Shown: one piece after another, positions 9,516-18,159 of the stretch
How positions within the stretch are numbered: position 1 is the first letter of the stretch
Layout: each line of letters opens with the position of its first letter
Assembly (NCBI GenBank): GCA_900757145.1
Contig: CAAEMT010000030.1
Span: 1 to 37,095, forward strand
Direction: 5' to 3'
DNA: 37,095 bases
DNA from: Lachnospiraceae bacterium
GTDB taxonomy: Bacteria > Bacillota > Clostridia > Lachnospirales > Lachnospiraceae
The notes under the pieces: generated by a model
What the model was told of the DNA's origin: nothing
The model's database searches: none
The model's input: the letters and a program-made list of their open reading frames with translations, nothing else
Made by a program: the position numbers and the translations under genes

Positions 9516-11960
9516 CTACGACCTGTGAGGCGGCTTTTTCCACGGAAAATGCCCATTCCAGTGTCCTCTCTCTTCGCCGTTTCTCTGACCATCCCTCTGT
9601 CTTTGGAAGGAGATCTCATCCGCGGCGGCAGCCTCTTCCTTTGCGGCATGAGATCTCTCGTCTTCCTCCTGCCTTATTTTATATGGTATCTCAGGATCAT
9701 CCTCTATCTCCTGCCACGTCCCGTGCGCCGTCTCTGCCTTCGCCGTATACTCCAGGAACTCTTCCTCCCTTGAGTCTTCCGGGATCTCTTCAGAGGGCAT
9801 CTCCTCTGACACAAAGCATCTGCGTTTTTCTTCCAGAGATTCTCCCGCACCGCGCACGCTGACTGCCTCCTCTGCTATAAGCACGATCGATGACGTCGGC
9901 TTTAAACGCACTGTCACACTGCCGGAGTGTACGGGATAGATCAGTTCCTCCTCAGAAAAGCCCTGCGCATCCGTCGCAAATATCTGCCGGAGAAGCTGTT
10001 CATTCGACACACCTGCTTCCCATACGGAAGTACACAGCTCCATCTCCTGCACATCATTATTAAAAAATACAATAATCTGACTTTCACGGCTGAATCTCGC
10101 ATAGACGAGACAATTATGAGAACTGTGCAGGAAACGAAGAGAACCGTGCGTCAGTACCGGATATCTGCGGTGCAGTGCGATCGCACGCTTGTGGAACGCA
10201 AGCATCTGTCTGTCTTCATGCCCCCAAGGATATGTTCTGCGGTTGTCCGGATCAGTAAAACCACATACGCCGGCTTCATCTCCGTAATAGACAGTAGGCG
10301 CTCCCGGCCATGTCATCTGCATGACAACAGCCTCCCGCATAATCTCCGGACGGATGCCTTCACTTGCCGCATCCGCCCCCAGTGTATGCAGTCTTCCGAC
10401 CTTTCCGTTCGTCCTTGTAAGGAAACGCGAATGATCATGATTTGACAGCTCATTCATTGCCACTTGCAGCGACGGCGCCATAAAGCTCGCCATATGATAG
10501 ATCATAGCGCCAATAAAAGCATCCGCATTTCCATACAGGTCAGCCCTGTAGTCATCGCTGTGCTTCTCCATCCCCGTAAAAAACCACGTCACAGGCTCCA
10601 TAAAAGCATCATAATTCATCACCGTATCCCACTGGTCGCCCTGAAGCCATCCGGCCGCATCTCCATAATGCTCTGCTAAAATGATTGCCTCAGGATTTGC
10701 CTCCTTGACTGCCGTTCTGAATCTTCTCCAGAATTCGTGATTATATTCCGGGCTAAACCCAAGGTCTGCGGCTACGTCAAGCCTCCAGCCGTCTACATTG
10801 TACGGAGGCGACACCCACTTTTTCGCGATCTGTAATATATACTCCTCCAGCTTTGGTGATTCCTCGTAATTCAGCTTCGGCAGCGTATCATGTCCCCACC
10901 ATCCATCATAAAATGTATTGTAGGGCCATTCATGTTCGTTGTAGAACTTAAAAAACGAGCGATACGGACTGTCTGCCGTAATATAAGCGCCCTTTTCATA
11001 GCCTGCCCTATGCTCATAAATGCGCTCCCGATCCATCCATTTATTAAATGAACCGCAATGGTTGAATACACCGTCAATGATGATTCGCATTCCTCTTCTG
11101 TGAAGTTCTTCAACAAGCCGGATAAATAATTCATTGCTTGCTTCTAGATTATCAAGTCCCGTCACTCGATTAATATAGCGGGACGCGCTGCGGTTGCTGT
11201 GATCCCACTCAAGCAGAGGGCTCCCCGTATCACGAACGATTTTTCCAAAGTGCGGATCAATATAATCATAGTCCTGTATGTCATATTTATGATTAGACGG
11301 CGATACAAAGAGCGGATTGAAATACAGCACCTGCACACCGAGCTCCTGAAGGTAATCCAGTTTATCGATCACACCTTGCAGATCTCCGCCGTAAAACTCA
11401 CGCACGCCCATTTCAGCCGGAATCTTATTCCAGTCAGTCACGCGCTCTGTATGTGCTCCGATGTAAAAATATTCACGGTCAATCACATCATTGCCTGTAT
11501 CTCCATTATAAAATCTGTCTGTGAAGATCTGATACATGACGGCGCCCTTCGCCCAGTCGGGAGTAGAAAACCCCGGAGTGATACAAAATGATCTGCTCTG
11601 CTGCAGATCCCGCGAAACACCAAGGCGGTTGAAAAAGCACCGCGTCTGCCCGTTTCTGATCTCAAAATAATAGTGGATCGGCTCAGTCCCCATCTCCACC
11701 TCTGTATAATAATAATCAAAGCGCCCTTCCTGAAACTCCCGTTCCATCTCTTTCTTTACAGAACCACAGATAAAACAGACACTGTCCGCATTATCCCTCT
11801 GTGTACGGATACGTATCCTGACCTTTTCTCCGGGCTTTGGTTCCATAGGAATGACATAGTTTTCTGTCTCATCGGAAAATATCGCCGCAGTATTAAATAC
11901 CGGGCGCATCCAGAGCGCATATTTCATTTTCTGAAAAATGATCTTTGACTGCTGATCCAT
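9516..11960 (-). CDS. GH13 alpha-glycosidase (neopullulanase/cyclomaltodextrinase type) with extra C-terminal tail
   Basis: The protein hydrolyses alpha-glucans or maltodextrins, probably in the cytoplasm, since no signal peptide is seen. The 814 residues comprise an N-terminal beta-sandwich (about 1-130), the TIM barrel beginning WAKGAVMYQIFTDRF, and catalytic residues Asp395 (GWRLDVA), Glu430 (ILAEHYG) and Asp509 (NHDHSRF). GVFNHCG and the usual C-terminal beta domain (to about 698) are also present. Residues from about 700 to 814 are Glu/Arg-rich and look like nothing in GH13. GGAGGACATC precedes ATG 11960, and a strong promoter lies upstream, so it appears to be its own transcription unit. 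The exact substrate cannot be told from sequence alone. Confidence 0.92.
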   Translation of the reverse strand: MDQQSKIIFQKMKYALWMRPVFNTAAIFSDETENYVIPMEPKPGEKVRIRIRTQRDNADSVCFICGSVKKEMEREFQEGRFDYYYTEVEMGTEPIHYYFEIRNGQTRCFFNRLGVSRDLQQSRSFCITPGFSTPDWAKGAVMYQIFTDRFYNGDTGNDVIDREYFYIGAHTERVTDWNKIPAEMGVREFYGGDLQGVIDKLDYLQELGVQVLYFNPLFVSPSNHKYDIQDYDYIDPHFGKIVRDTGSPLLEWDHSNRSASRYINRVTGLDNLEASNELFIRLVEELHRRGMRIIIDGVFNHCGSFNKWMDRERIYEHRAGYEKGAYITADSPYRSFFKFYNEHEWPYNTFYDGWWGHDTLPKLNYEESPKLEEYILQIAKKWVSPPYNVDGWRLDVAADLGFSPEYNHEFWRRFRTAVKEANPEAIILAEHYGDAAGWLQGDQWDTVMNYDAFMEPVTWFFTGMEKHSDDYRADLYGNADAFIGAMIYHMASFMAPSLQVAMNELSNHDHSRFLTRTNGKVGRLHTLGADAASEGIRPEIMREAVVMQMTWPGAPTVYYGDEAGVCGFTDPDNRRTYPWGHEDRQMLAFHKRAIALHRRYPVLTHGSLRFLHSSHNCLVYARFSRESQIIVFFNNDVQEMELCTSVWEAGVSNEQLLRQIFATDAQGFSEEELIYPVHSGSVTVRLKPTSSIVLIAEEAVSVRGAGESLEEKRRCFVSEEMPSEEIPEDSREEEFLEYTAKAETAHGTWQEIEDDPEIPYKIRQEEDERSHAAKEEAAAADEISFQRQRDGQRNGEERGHWNGHFPWKKPPHRS

Positions 11961-12021
11961 GATGTCCTCCTGTATTTCCGGTATCTATTATCCCCCCGCA
12001 CCGGATAGCAGTTTTCTTTTT

Positions 12022-12050
12022 ATTATACCGAAATATCTGAAATTGTACAA
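12022..12050 (-). promoter_or_regulatory. Sigma-A promoter of the GH13 gene
   Basis: On the minus strand TTGTAC (12045-12050) and TATAAT (12022-12027) are exactly 17 bp apart. The expected start near 12015 gives a leader of about 55 nt before the GGAGG and ATG 11960. No convincing catabolite-response element was seen near it. Confidence 0.75.
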
Positions 12051-12082
12051 GACATACGCACCCGCGCGTATCCTGATTTTTG

Positions 12083-12134
12083 TGTCATAGGAAAGACTTT
12101 CGCTCATCAGCGTAACAAGACCTTGCCTATGACA
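12083..12134. repeat. Imperfect 13-bp inverted repeat with a nested hairpin
   Basis: The outer arms TGTCATAGG (12083-12091) and CCTATGACA (12126-12134) pair perfectly. After one mismatch the pairing continues for AAG/CTT. The loop contains a second perfect hairpin, CGCTCATCAGCG. It lies between the ftsH terminator and the GH13 promoter, outside both apparent transcripts. No U-run follows on the minus strand, so a structured RNA or a protein-binding site is as likely as a terminator. Confidence 0.5.
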
Positions 12135-12135
12135 T

Positions 12136-12165
12136 GAAAAAAGGCAGCCGTTCGGCTGCCTTTTT
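12136..12165 (-). terminator. Rho-independent terminator after ftsH
   Basis: GGCAGCC (12143-12149) and GGCTGCC (12154-12160) form a tight stem with a 4-nt loop, flanked by A5 and T5 runs, so it could work in both directions. On the minus strand it lies about 160 nt past the ftsH stop. The stretch 12166-12324 holds nothing else I can name. Confidence 0.85.
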
Positions 12166-12324
12166 CCTTGGAGAAGGTATTTCTTCTAATTGGGGTGTAG
12201 CAAAAACTATATAATGTATTGGGGGGTTTTACGATAATTATTATAGCATCAGGTTCAAATTAAGTGTGCACAAACTTCACAAAAATGGATGTGCGTTTTT
12301 GGATAGATTGCACAACCTCCTGTC

Positions 12325-14136
12325 CTACGCTTCAAATAACGCCTCAAACTCCGCCCTTCCGATCTTCTCTTTTTCCATCAGAAGCTTGGCACATGCATGC
12401 AGCACATCCATATTTTCAGAAACCATCTGTCGCGCCTTCTCATGCGCCTCGTCAATGATACGCTTGACCTCAGCATCGATCTGAGATGCAACGCCCTCAC
12501 TGTAGGAGCGCGTATGTGCCAGATCCCGTCCGATAAAGACCTCGTCATCCTCATTACCGTAATCGATCAGACCAAGAGAATCCGACATGCCGAACTTCGT
12601 CACCATCGCCCTTGCCACGCCTGTCGCCTGCTTAATATCTTGCGAAGCACCTGTTGTGACATCACCGATCACAAGCTCCTCAGCAACACGACCTCCAAGA
12701 CTTACGACGATATCCTGCAGCATCTTTCCTTTTGTATTAAACATCTCATCGCGCTCCGGAAGCGGCATCGTATAGCCCGCCGCCCCGCTCCCTGTCGGGA
12801 TAATCGAGACAGTATGGATCGGACCTACGTCCGGCAGAAGATGAAACAAAATCGCATGACCTGCTTCGTGATATGCGGTGATCCGCTTCTCTTTTTCTGA
12901 GATCACGCGGCTTTTTTTCTCCGCTCCGATTCCGACTTTAATGAAAGAACGGTTAATATCCTCCTGCTTAATATAAGCACGCTGCTCTTTTGCCGCGAGG
13001 ATCGCAGCCTCATTCATCAGATTTTCGAGGTCTGCTCCCGTAAATCCTGCCGTTGTCCGCGCGACTTCCTCAAGATCTACATCCTCCGCAAGTGGCTTGC
13101 CCTTTGCGTGCACCTGAAGGATCTCCTCGCGTCCTCTCACATCAGGACGTCCTACCGCTATCTGTCGGTCAAATCTTCCCGGACGCAGGATAGCCGGATC
13201 GAGAATATCCACACGGTTTGTCGCCGCCATGACGATCACACCCTCATTAACGCCGAAACCATCCATCTCCACAAGCATCTGATTGAGCGTCTGCTCTCTC
13301 TCATCGTGACCGCCGCCCATGCCCGTTCCTCTGCGTCTTGCCACAGCATCGATCTCGTCAATAAAAACGATGCACGGCTGATGCTTCTTCGCCTCTTCAA
13401 ACAGATCGCGGACTCTTGAAGCGCCGACACCTACAAACATTTCCACAAAATCTGATCCCGAAATGCTGAAAAACGGCACACCTGCCTCTCCCGCTACTGC
13501 TTTTGCCAGAAGTGTTTTACCTGTACCCGGCGGTCCGACAAGAATCACTCCTTTTGGGATACGCGCGCCGACCTGCACAAATTTTGCCGGCTCCTTCAAA
13601 AATGAAACAATTTCTTCCAGATCCTCTTTTTCTTCCTGAAGCCCCGCCACATCCTGAAACGTTACACGGCGTGCGTCAGGACTGATCATCCGCGCGCGGC
13701 TTTTTCCGAAATTCATCATTTTCGCATTTCCGCCGCCTGCCTGACGGTTCATCATACTGAAAAACAAGATCATCAGAAGCCCCATCAGCAGCACCGGAAG
13801 AAGTGTCGTCAGGAACATGCTGTCCCTTGCCACGTCAGTCGTATCGACTTCAACATCCTCATACTGCTCCAGCAGCTTTTCTGATTCGTTGACGTCCGTA
13901 ACGTTGACGTATTTTATTTCTCCATTTTCCAGTGTCACCCTCAGTACGCCTGTCGGAACCTCTTTGTTCTGTGTGATCACGACTGCCGCCACATCTCCCT
14001 GCTCAAGCGCCGTCTCAAACTGACGGCGGTTCCATGTCTGACTCTCCTCCAGCCTGTCGCGGAATGTAAGGACAAGAAAGAAAATCATCAAAATAGCGAT
14101 CGGATACAGCAGCACGCCTCTCATATTTCTGTTCAA
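12325..14136 (-). CDS. ftsH: ATP-dependent zinc metalloprotease FtsH
   Basis: FtsH is a membrane-anchored hexameric AAA+ protease that degrades membrane proteins and regulators. In the 603 residues, two membrane segments (about 9-25 and 108-128) flank a small extracytoplasmic domain. The AAA module has Walker A GPPGTGKT (201-208), Walker B CIVFIDEIDAV (about 255-264) and the SRH motif ATNRVDILDPAILRPGRFDRQ. The zinc site HEAGH is at 423-427. The start is TTG at 14136 with GGAGG 9 nt upstream; the next in-frame ATG is at 14124 and lacks as good a site. It follows hpt and tilS, as in Bacillus. Confidence 0.97.
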   Translation of the reverse strand: MNRNMRGVLLYPIAILMIFFLVLTFRDRLEESQTWNRRQFETALEQGDVAAVVITQNKEVPTGVLRVTLENGEIKYVNVTDVNESEKLLEQYEDVEVDTTDVARDSMFLTTLLPVLLMGLLMILFFSMMNRQAGGGNAKMMNFGKSRARMISPDARRVTFQDVAGLQEEKEDLEEIVSFLKEPAKFVQVGARIPKGVILVGPPGTGKTLLAKAVAGEAGVPFFSISGSDFVEMFVGVGASRVRDLFEEAKKHQPCIVFIDEIDAVARRRGTGMGGGHDEREQTLNQMLVEMDGFGVNEGVIVMAATNRVDILDPAILRPGRFDRQIAVGRPDVRGREEILQVHAKGKPLAEDVDLEEVARTTAGFTGADLENLMNEAAILAAKEQRAYIKQEDINRSFIKVGIGAEKKSRVISEKEKRITAYHEAGHAILFHLLPDVGPIHTVSIIPTGSGAAGYTMPLPERDEMFNTKGKMLQDIVVSLGGRVAEELVIGDVTTGASQDIKQATGVARAMVTKFGMSDSLGLIDYGNEDDEVFIGRDLAHTRSYSEGVASQIDAEVKRIIDEAHEKARQMVSENMDVLHACAKLLMEKEKIGRAEFEALFEA

Positions 14137-14199
14137 GTTATTATGCCTCCACTGCTTCTATTCTATGTTGCTGCCTTATGCAGCCTAATCATGATTATA

Positions 14200-14730
14200 T
14201 TATTCGTCAATAAATTCGACAATTCCGATAAACGGAAGATTTCTGTACTTCTGCGCATAGTCAAGCCCGTATCCTACTACAAATTCGTCTGGAATATTGA
14301 AGCACGTATAATCTACCTCTACCTCCGTCACACGGCGCTCCGGCTTATCAAGAAGCGTACACAGACGCAGTGACTTCGGATTGCGTTTTGCAAGGATATC
14401 GATCAGGTAGCTGAGCGTCCTACCGGAATCAATGATATCCTCCACAATCAGAACGTCTTTGCCATCAAGAGGTTCATCCAAATCCTTAACAATCTTCACA
14501 ACGCCGCTCGATTTTGTATCATTTCCATAGCTCGTTACGGACATAAAATCCATCGTAACCGGCACAGTGATCCTTTTTGCCAGCTCACACATAAAAAATA
14601 CGCTGCCTTTTAATACGCAGATCAGATGCACTTCTTTTCCCGCGTAATCATCACTGATTTTCTTTGCGACCTCAGCGATCCGCGCGTTTACCTCCTGCTC
14701 CTGCAAAAAAATTCTTACTTTTTCTTTCAT
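14200..14730 (-). CDS. hpt: Hypoxanthine phosphoribosyltransferase
   Basis: Hpt salvages hypoxanthine (and usually guanine) to the nucleotide with PRPP. The 176 residues show the flexible-loop segment MSVTSYGNDTKSSG (63-76), the PRPP motif VLIVEDIIDSGRTLSYL (about 93-109) and the base-contact region ending in VVGYGLDYAQKYRNLPFIG. ATG 14730 overlaps the tilS stop by four bases (ATGA), and GGAGGAGA lies inside the tilS end, so the two genes are translationally coupled. The reading frame continues upstream within tilS, but that part is only the shadow of tilS. Confidence 0.96.
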   Translation of the reverse strand: MKEKVRIFLQEQEVNARIAEVAKKISDDYAGKEVHLICVLKGSVFFMCELAKRITVPVTMDFMSVTSYGNDTKSSGVVKIVKDLDEPLDGKDVLIVEDIIDSGRTLSYLIDILAKRNPKSLRLCTLLDKPERRVTEVEVDYTCFNIPDEFVVGYGLDYAQKYRNLPFIGIVEFIDE

Positions 14731-16133
14731 CCGACAATCTCCTCCAACTGTATTTTCAAAACTTTCTCCGTTTCGGGGCGCACCTTCGCAGCCTCGCTGA
14801 TACGCGCTCCGACCACCCACAAAATATGCGAACCGTCCGCCAGTAAAAGCTGCGCGTCTCTGTCCTCCCTCGGAAGCTTGCAATCGATAAAATAATCCTT
14901 GAGCTTTTTTCGTCCGCACCCTGCACCCACGGTCAGATAATCTCCCGTCTGTCTCGTCCGAAGAACAACGTTGCTTTTTATTATATCATAAGAAAACCAT
15001 TTCGTATACTTTTTTTCTTGCTTCACCTGCGCCATGATCATTTCATCATTCCCAAAAACTTCTGTGCGGATGCGAAAACCGGCCGCAGTGATCCTGCCCG
15101 GAACCGGAATAAGCTCCGGCTTTACCCTTTGCAAAATATCTTTTTCTTTCCCACATTTTCGAGTAAACTTTACGATCCCTTCCTGCCGCGCCGCCATTGC
15201 ACCGTGAGGCAGATCGATCTGTCTGCCGCAGCCCTTTTCACACAGGTTTACCACTTCTTCTATATGAATGCTCCCAATATCCCTGCGGCTGCCGCAGCAA
15301 CGCTCGATCGCAGTTTTTACAAGCTCTGTTCGTATCAGCTCCTCTTCCTCAAAAAACGGGGCGAGCAAAAGCCGTACCTCATTACTGTCTGTCACAATAC
15401 AGCGCTGCGCGGCTCTTCCCACCTGCCTCTTTACATAGTCCTGCACCTTCTGAAGCTGTCCCGAAACGCCTGCAATATGCGCCGCAGCCTGCGGATTCAG
15501 CTCCTTTTCAAGCAGCGGCAAGACCGAAAGACGTATTTTGTTTCTCGTATACTCAGTCTCAAAATTTGTCGCATCAATCCTCCACGAATATCCTGCCTCA
15601 CGCAGGATCCCCTCTATTTCTTCCCTGGTTGTAAATAAAAGCGGCCGAATAATGCTGCCGCGCACCGGATGCATCCCGCACAGTCCGTCAAGTCCGCTGC
15701 CGCGCACCAGATTCCACAGCACAGTCTCCGCCTGATCCCCTCTGTTGTGCGCAACCGCGATCCGCACCGGATATGTCTGCTGCGCAAATATCCGATACCG
15801 CTCCTCGCGCGCCGTCTCCTCAAGCGATGTCCCGCGTTTTCGGGCCAGCTTAGGAACATCAATATTGTGGATTGTAAGGGGCACAGACAGAGCTTTGCAC
15901 AGTCCTTCTACAAACGCAGCATCTTCCAGACTTTCTCTGCCGCGAATCCCATGCTCCACATGAATAGCGCTAAGCGTAAACGATGCACGCTTCCGGTATT
16001 CGCACAATGCCAGAAGCAGACATACCGAATCGGCTCCTCCTGACACCCCTGCAACGACATGCATCCCGTCCTCAATCATACGATATTTTTCTATAGTATC
16101 AAAAATATGCTCCATTCTTTCCTTCCCGTACAC
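14727..16133 (-). CDS. tilS: tRNA(Ile)-lysidine synthase TilS
   Basis: TilS adds lysine to C34 of the AUA-reading tRNA-Ile, an essential decoding step. The 468 residues include the PP-loop VAGVSGGADSVCLL (SGGADS 31-36), the strand AIHVEHGIRG, the segment VAHNRGDQAETVLWNLVRGSGLDGL and the C-terminal substrate-binding domain. I chose GTG 16133, which has GGAGGAG about 9 nt upstream; ATG 16115 (MEHIFDT) with a weaker AAGGA is a real alternative. The spoIIE - tilS - hpt - ftsH order matches Bacillus, without the yabS/yabT genes that lie between spoIIE and tilS there. The gap to spoIIE is 75 nt. Confidence 0.94.
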   Translation of the reverse strand: MYGKERMEHIFDTIEKYRMIEDGMHVVAGVSGGADSVCLLLALCEYRKRASFTLSAIHVEHGIRGRESLEDAAFVEGLCKALSVPLTIHNIDVPKLARKRGTSLEETAREERYRIFAQQTYPVRIAVAHNRGDQAETVLWNLVRGSGLDGLCGMHPVRGSIIRPLLFTTREEIEGILREAGYSWRIDATNFETEYTRNKIRLSVLPLLEKELNPQAAAHIAGVSGQLQKVQDYVKRQVGRAAQRCIVTDSNEVRLLLAPFFEEEELIRTELVKTAIERCCGSRRDIGSIHIEEVVNLCEKGCGRQIDLPHGAMAARQEGIVKFTRKCGKEKDILQRVKPELIPVPGRITAAGFRIRTEVFGNDEMIMAQVKQEKKYTKWFSYDIIKSNVVLRTRQTGDYLTVGAGCGRKKLKDYFIDCKLPREDRDAQLLLADGSHILWVVGARISEAAKVRPETEKVLKIQLEEIVG

Positions 16134-16208
16134 GGTACGTCTCCTCCTTTGTCAACGTTCCTCATCCTCAGCAGCCTCTCCATATTACTTTGCCGCCAAG
16201 CATTTTCA

Positions 16209-17690
16209 TCACTTTGCCCACAGCTTTCCGACAAGAATCGTCATATCATCGCGCGCCTGCAGCTTCTGCATCAGATATACCTTTTCCATAAGCCTTCTCG
16301 CATGTTCTTTTGCATTTCTTGACGCGCTCTTTCCGATCAGCTCGACCATCATCTGCTCCCGCCCATCCTCCGGAAGGGCGTCAAGCACGCCGTCTGTCAC
16401 CATAATAATGCTGCTCCCCGACCCAAGCTGCCTGTGAAGGCTCTCATAATCTGACTGCTGCATCACTCCTGTTGGGAATGCGTTTGACGAAATCACCTCT
16501 ATCTCATTGCCCCTGCACAAAAAAGTCGGTGCAGCGCCCGATTTTACAATATCACATTTTGCATTATACAAGTCCACCATACACAAGTCAATTGTCGAGA
16601 ACATCTGGTCGTAATTCTGCAAAAGCATGCAGGAATTGATCATGCGTACCGCAGTCTCCTGAGGGAATCCGGCGTCCAGAAACTGCTCCAGAAGCTCGAT
16701 CACTTTTTCACTCTCGCGGCATGCGCCGACTCCCGAACCCATACCGTCCGCAAGACTCATAACTACCTTTCCGGTATCCTTTTGCAGAAAGGCAAAGTTA
16801 TCACCCGATACCATCTCTCCCGCCCGTGTAATACTCGCTGTCCCACAGAAAATCTGAAACTGCGTATCCGGCACAAAATGAAAATTTGCCGGTTCTGCCG
16901 TTACCGCAGCCTGACAGTTCCATGCCGGACGCATTTTCTGACCACAGCATTCTGAAAGCATTCCAGCAATCGACTTTGCAGAAACGCACGCCTGATTTAC
17001 ACAGTGCAAAAGCAGATATATTTCAGGCCGTTCCCCCTCGCCTTGAAATACACGGACAGCCCCGATCTCGATTCCCAGAAAACGAAGCTCCTTCCTCATC
17101 TTCTGCCTGATCTTCTGCTCACGCTCCGGCATATCCTTAAATCCCATGGCGGACCTGCGCAAAAGCTCCGCCGTCTGGAAGATCTGCTCTCCAGCAGCCA
17201 TCCGCTGCTCCATCATACGATTATTCCACATCAGATTAAGCCGGGCCTGTCCATAAGCGCCCAACAATGTCTGTTTGACATTTTCCGGACGGGCGCACTG
17301 CTTTGCAAGATACTCCGTCATCCCCGCGGAAACGCTTCCCTCGCATTCCACTTCTAAAAGCAGCTCGTAGAGCAGACGACAGCTTCCGAAATAATCTTTC
17401 TCCCAGCACAGCTTTTCCCTTCCGCATCCTGCGCAGGCATACGCCTTCACCTCCGCAAAAAGCTCCTCAAGCTGCGCATCTCCCAGACACTCTTTCTGAC
17501 AGGGCATTTTCTGAAACAGCCGCGCCAGACCGTAAAATGCTTCCGCATACCGTTCCAGCTGCTCTCTCTCCGGCAGCGAGCAGAGGCTTCCCTGCGCCCC
17601 TGACTGTACTGCCTCCCCTCTTCCTCCTAAATTCTGCCGAAACGGCAGCCATGCGCCTGTGCGCATCACCGCCGCCAATAATTCACCCAT
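16209..17690 (-). CDS. spoIIE: SpoIIE-type PP2C phosphatase lacking the N-terminal membrane domain
   Basis: SpoIIE dephosphorylates SpoIIAA to activate sigma-F in the forespore and also works at the polar septum. Classical SpoIIE is about 800 residues with about ten membrane helices; this protein has 493 and no membrane segment. It keeps the central region with a cysteine cluster (C86, C89, C95, C104) and a helical regulatory part. The complete PP2C domain (about 285-492) has SGDNF (Asp297), ADGMGSG (315-320), TDGVLD (Asp433) and ARDDMTILV (481-482). ATG 17690 has GGGGAGGA 8 nt upstream. Earlier in-frame codons run into the promoter at 17775-17808, so no longer form can be encoded. The position after divIC and before tilS identifies it as the spoIIE locus. 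Confidence 0.88.
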   Translation of the reverse strand: MGELLAAVMRTGAWLPFRQNLGGRGEAVQSGAQGSLCSLPEREQLERYAEAFYGLARLFQKMPCQKECLGDAQLEELFAEVKAYACAGCGREKLCWEKDYFGSCRLLYELLLEVECEGSVSAGMTEYLAKQCARPENVKQTLLGAYGQARLNLMWNNRMMEQRMAAGEQIFQTAELLRRSAMGFKDMPEREQKIRQKMRKELRFLGIEIGAVRVFQGEGERPEIYLLLHCVNQACVSAKSIAGMLSECCGQKMRPAWNCQAAVTAEPANFHFVPDTQFQIFCGTASITRAGEMVSGDNFAFLQKDTGKVVMSLADGMGSGVGACRESEKVIELLEQFLDAGFPQETAVRMINSCMLLQNYDQMFSTIDLCMVDLYNAKCDIVKSGAAPTFLCRGNEIEVISSNAFPTGVMQQSDYESLHRQLGSGSSIIMVTDGVLDALPEDGREQMMVELIGKSASRNAKEHARRLMEKVYLMQKLQARDDMTILVGKLWAK

Positions 17691-17726
17691 TACGATTTCC
17701 TCCCCGTAGATATTCAAATGGCTATA

Positions 17727-17750
17727 CCGGCATTCTCCCGCAAATGCCGG
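17727..17750 (-). other. Hairpin in the spoIIE leader
   Basis: CCGGCATT (17727-17734) pairs perfectly with AATGCCGG (17743-17750) around an 8-nt loop. It sits between the predicted transcription start and the spoIIE ribosome binding site, leaving the GGGGAGGA free. It has no U-run. It may stabilise the mRNA or tune translation; this is inference. Confidence 0.5.
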
Positions 17751-17774
17751 AGCGCCAACATACAGACTACCGTG

Positions 17775-17808
17775 AGTATATCGTATCTGCCCTGCATTTT
17801 TTGTCAAA
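17775..17808 (-). promoter_or_regulatory. spoIIE promoter with 21-bp spacer and Spo0A box
   Basis: On the minus strand a perfect TTGACA (17802-17807) is followed 21 bp later by TATACT (17775-17780). The plus strand over the -35 reads TTTGTCAAA (17800-17808), an exact fit to the Spo0A box TTTGTCRAA. In Bacillus subtilis spoIIE and spoIIG have just such over-long spacers (21-22 bp) with near-consensus sigma-A hexamers and need Spo0A~P bound by the -35. A 16-bp alternative (TACGAT) exists but is a poorer -10. Confidence 0.7.
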
Positions 17809-17856
17809 AACAGGGCGCAAATGAAAAGAAAAAAAGGATACTGCTACGCAATACCC

Positions 17857-18159
17857 TCAATTCTCTGCCTGAAATAATATCTCATCCTCAAAAACAAGTC
17901 CAAGCTTGTCTCTGGCCACATCCTCAATATATTTATCCGACTGCACATATTCTTTCAGATTCTCGATCTCCTTGGAGCGCATCTCCTCATCGCGGATCTC
18001 CTGCTCCAGTTTTTCCTTCTGCTGCTCATACTTCGCATTCTGCGTGCTGAGCTTCTGACTTTGCATCAGCAGACCTACCAGTAATACCATAACAATCCCT
18101 GCGATCGCAACCATCCCCCTGCGGTTGCCGCTACTTGGACGTCTCCTTCTTCTTGCCAC
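17857..18159 (-). CDS. divIC: Septum formation initiator, DivIC/FtsB-like
   Basis: DivIC/FtsB proteins are small bitopic division proteins that bridge FtsL and FtsQ/DivIB. About 100 residues contain an Arg-rich cytoplasmic tip (ARRRRRPSSGNRR), one membrane helix (GMVAIAGIVMVLLVGLLMQ), a coiled coil full of Glu/Lys/Gln, and the typical end YIEDVARDKLGLVFEDEILF. I chose GTG 18159 because GGGGAG stands 6 nt upstream; ATG 18195 with a weaker AGAAGG is possible. It overlaps the end of yabQ by 29 nt, so it is probably in one mRNA with the S4 gene, yabP and yabQ. Bacillus has yabR between divIC and spoIIE; here it is missing. Confidence 0.85.
   Translation of the reverse strand: MARRRRRPSSGNRRGMVAIAGIVMVLLVGLLMQSQKLSTQNAKYEQQKEKLEQEIRDEEMRSKEIENLKEYVQSDKYIEDVARDKLGLVFEDEILFQAEN

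Noticed and set aside
12083..12134. Hammerhead-like core (CTGATGA ... GAAA on the minus strand)
   Set aside because: Stem II would be a single G-C pair, no hairpin forms between a cleavage triplet and CTGATGA, and the bases next to GTC do not pair as stem III needs.
17691..17807. Longer N-terminus of SpoIIE reaching TTG 17807
   Set aside because: That codon is part of the TTGACA -35, no ribosome site is there, and the added residues show no SpoIIE similarity or membrane helix.
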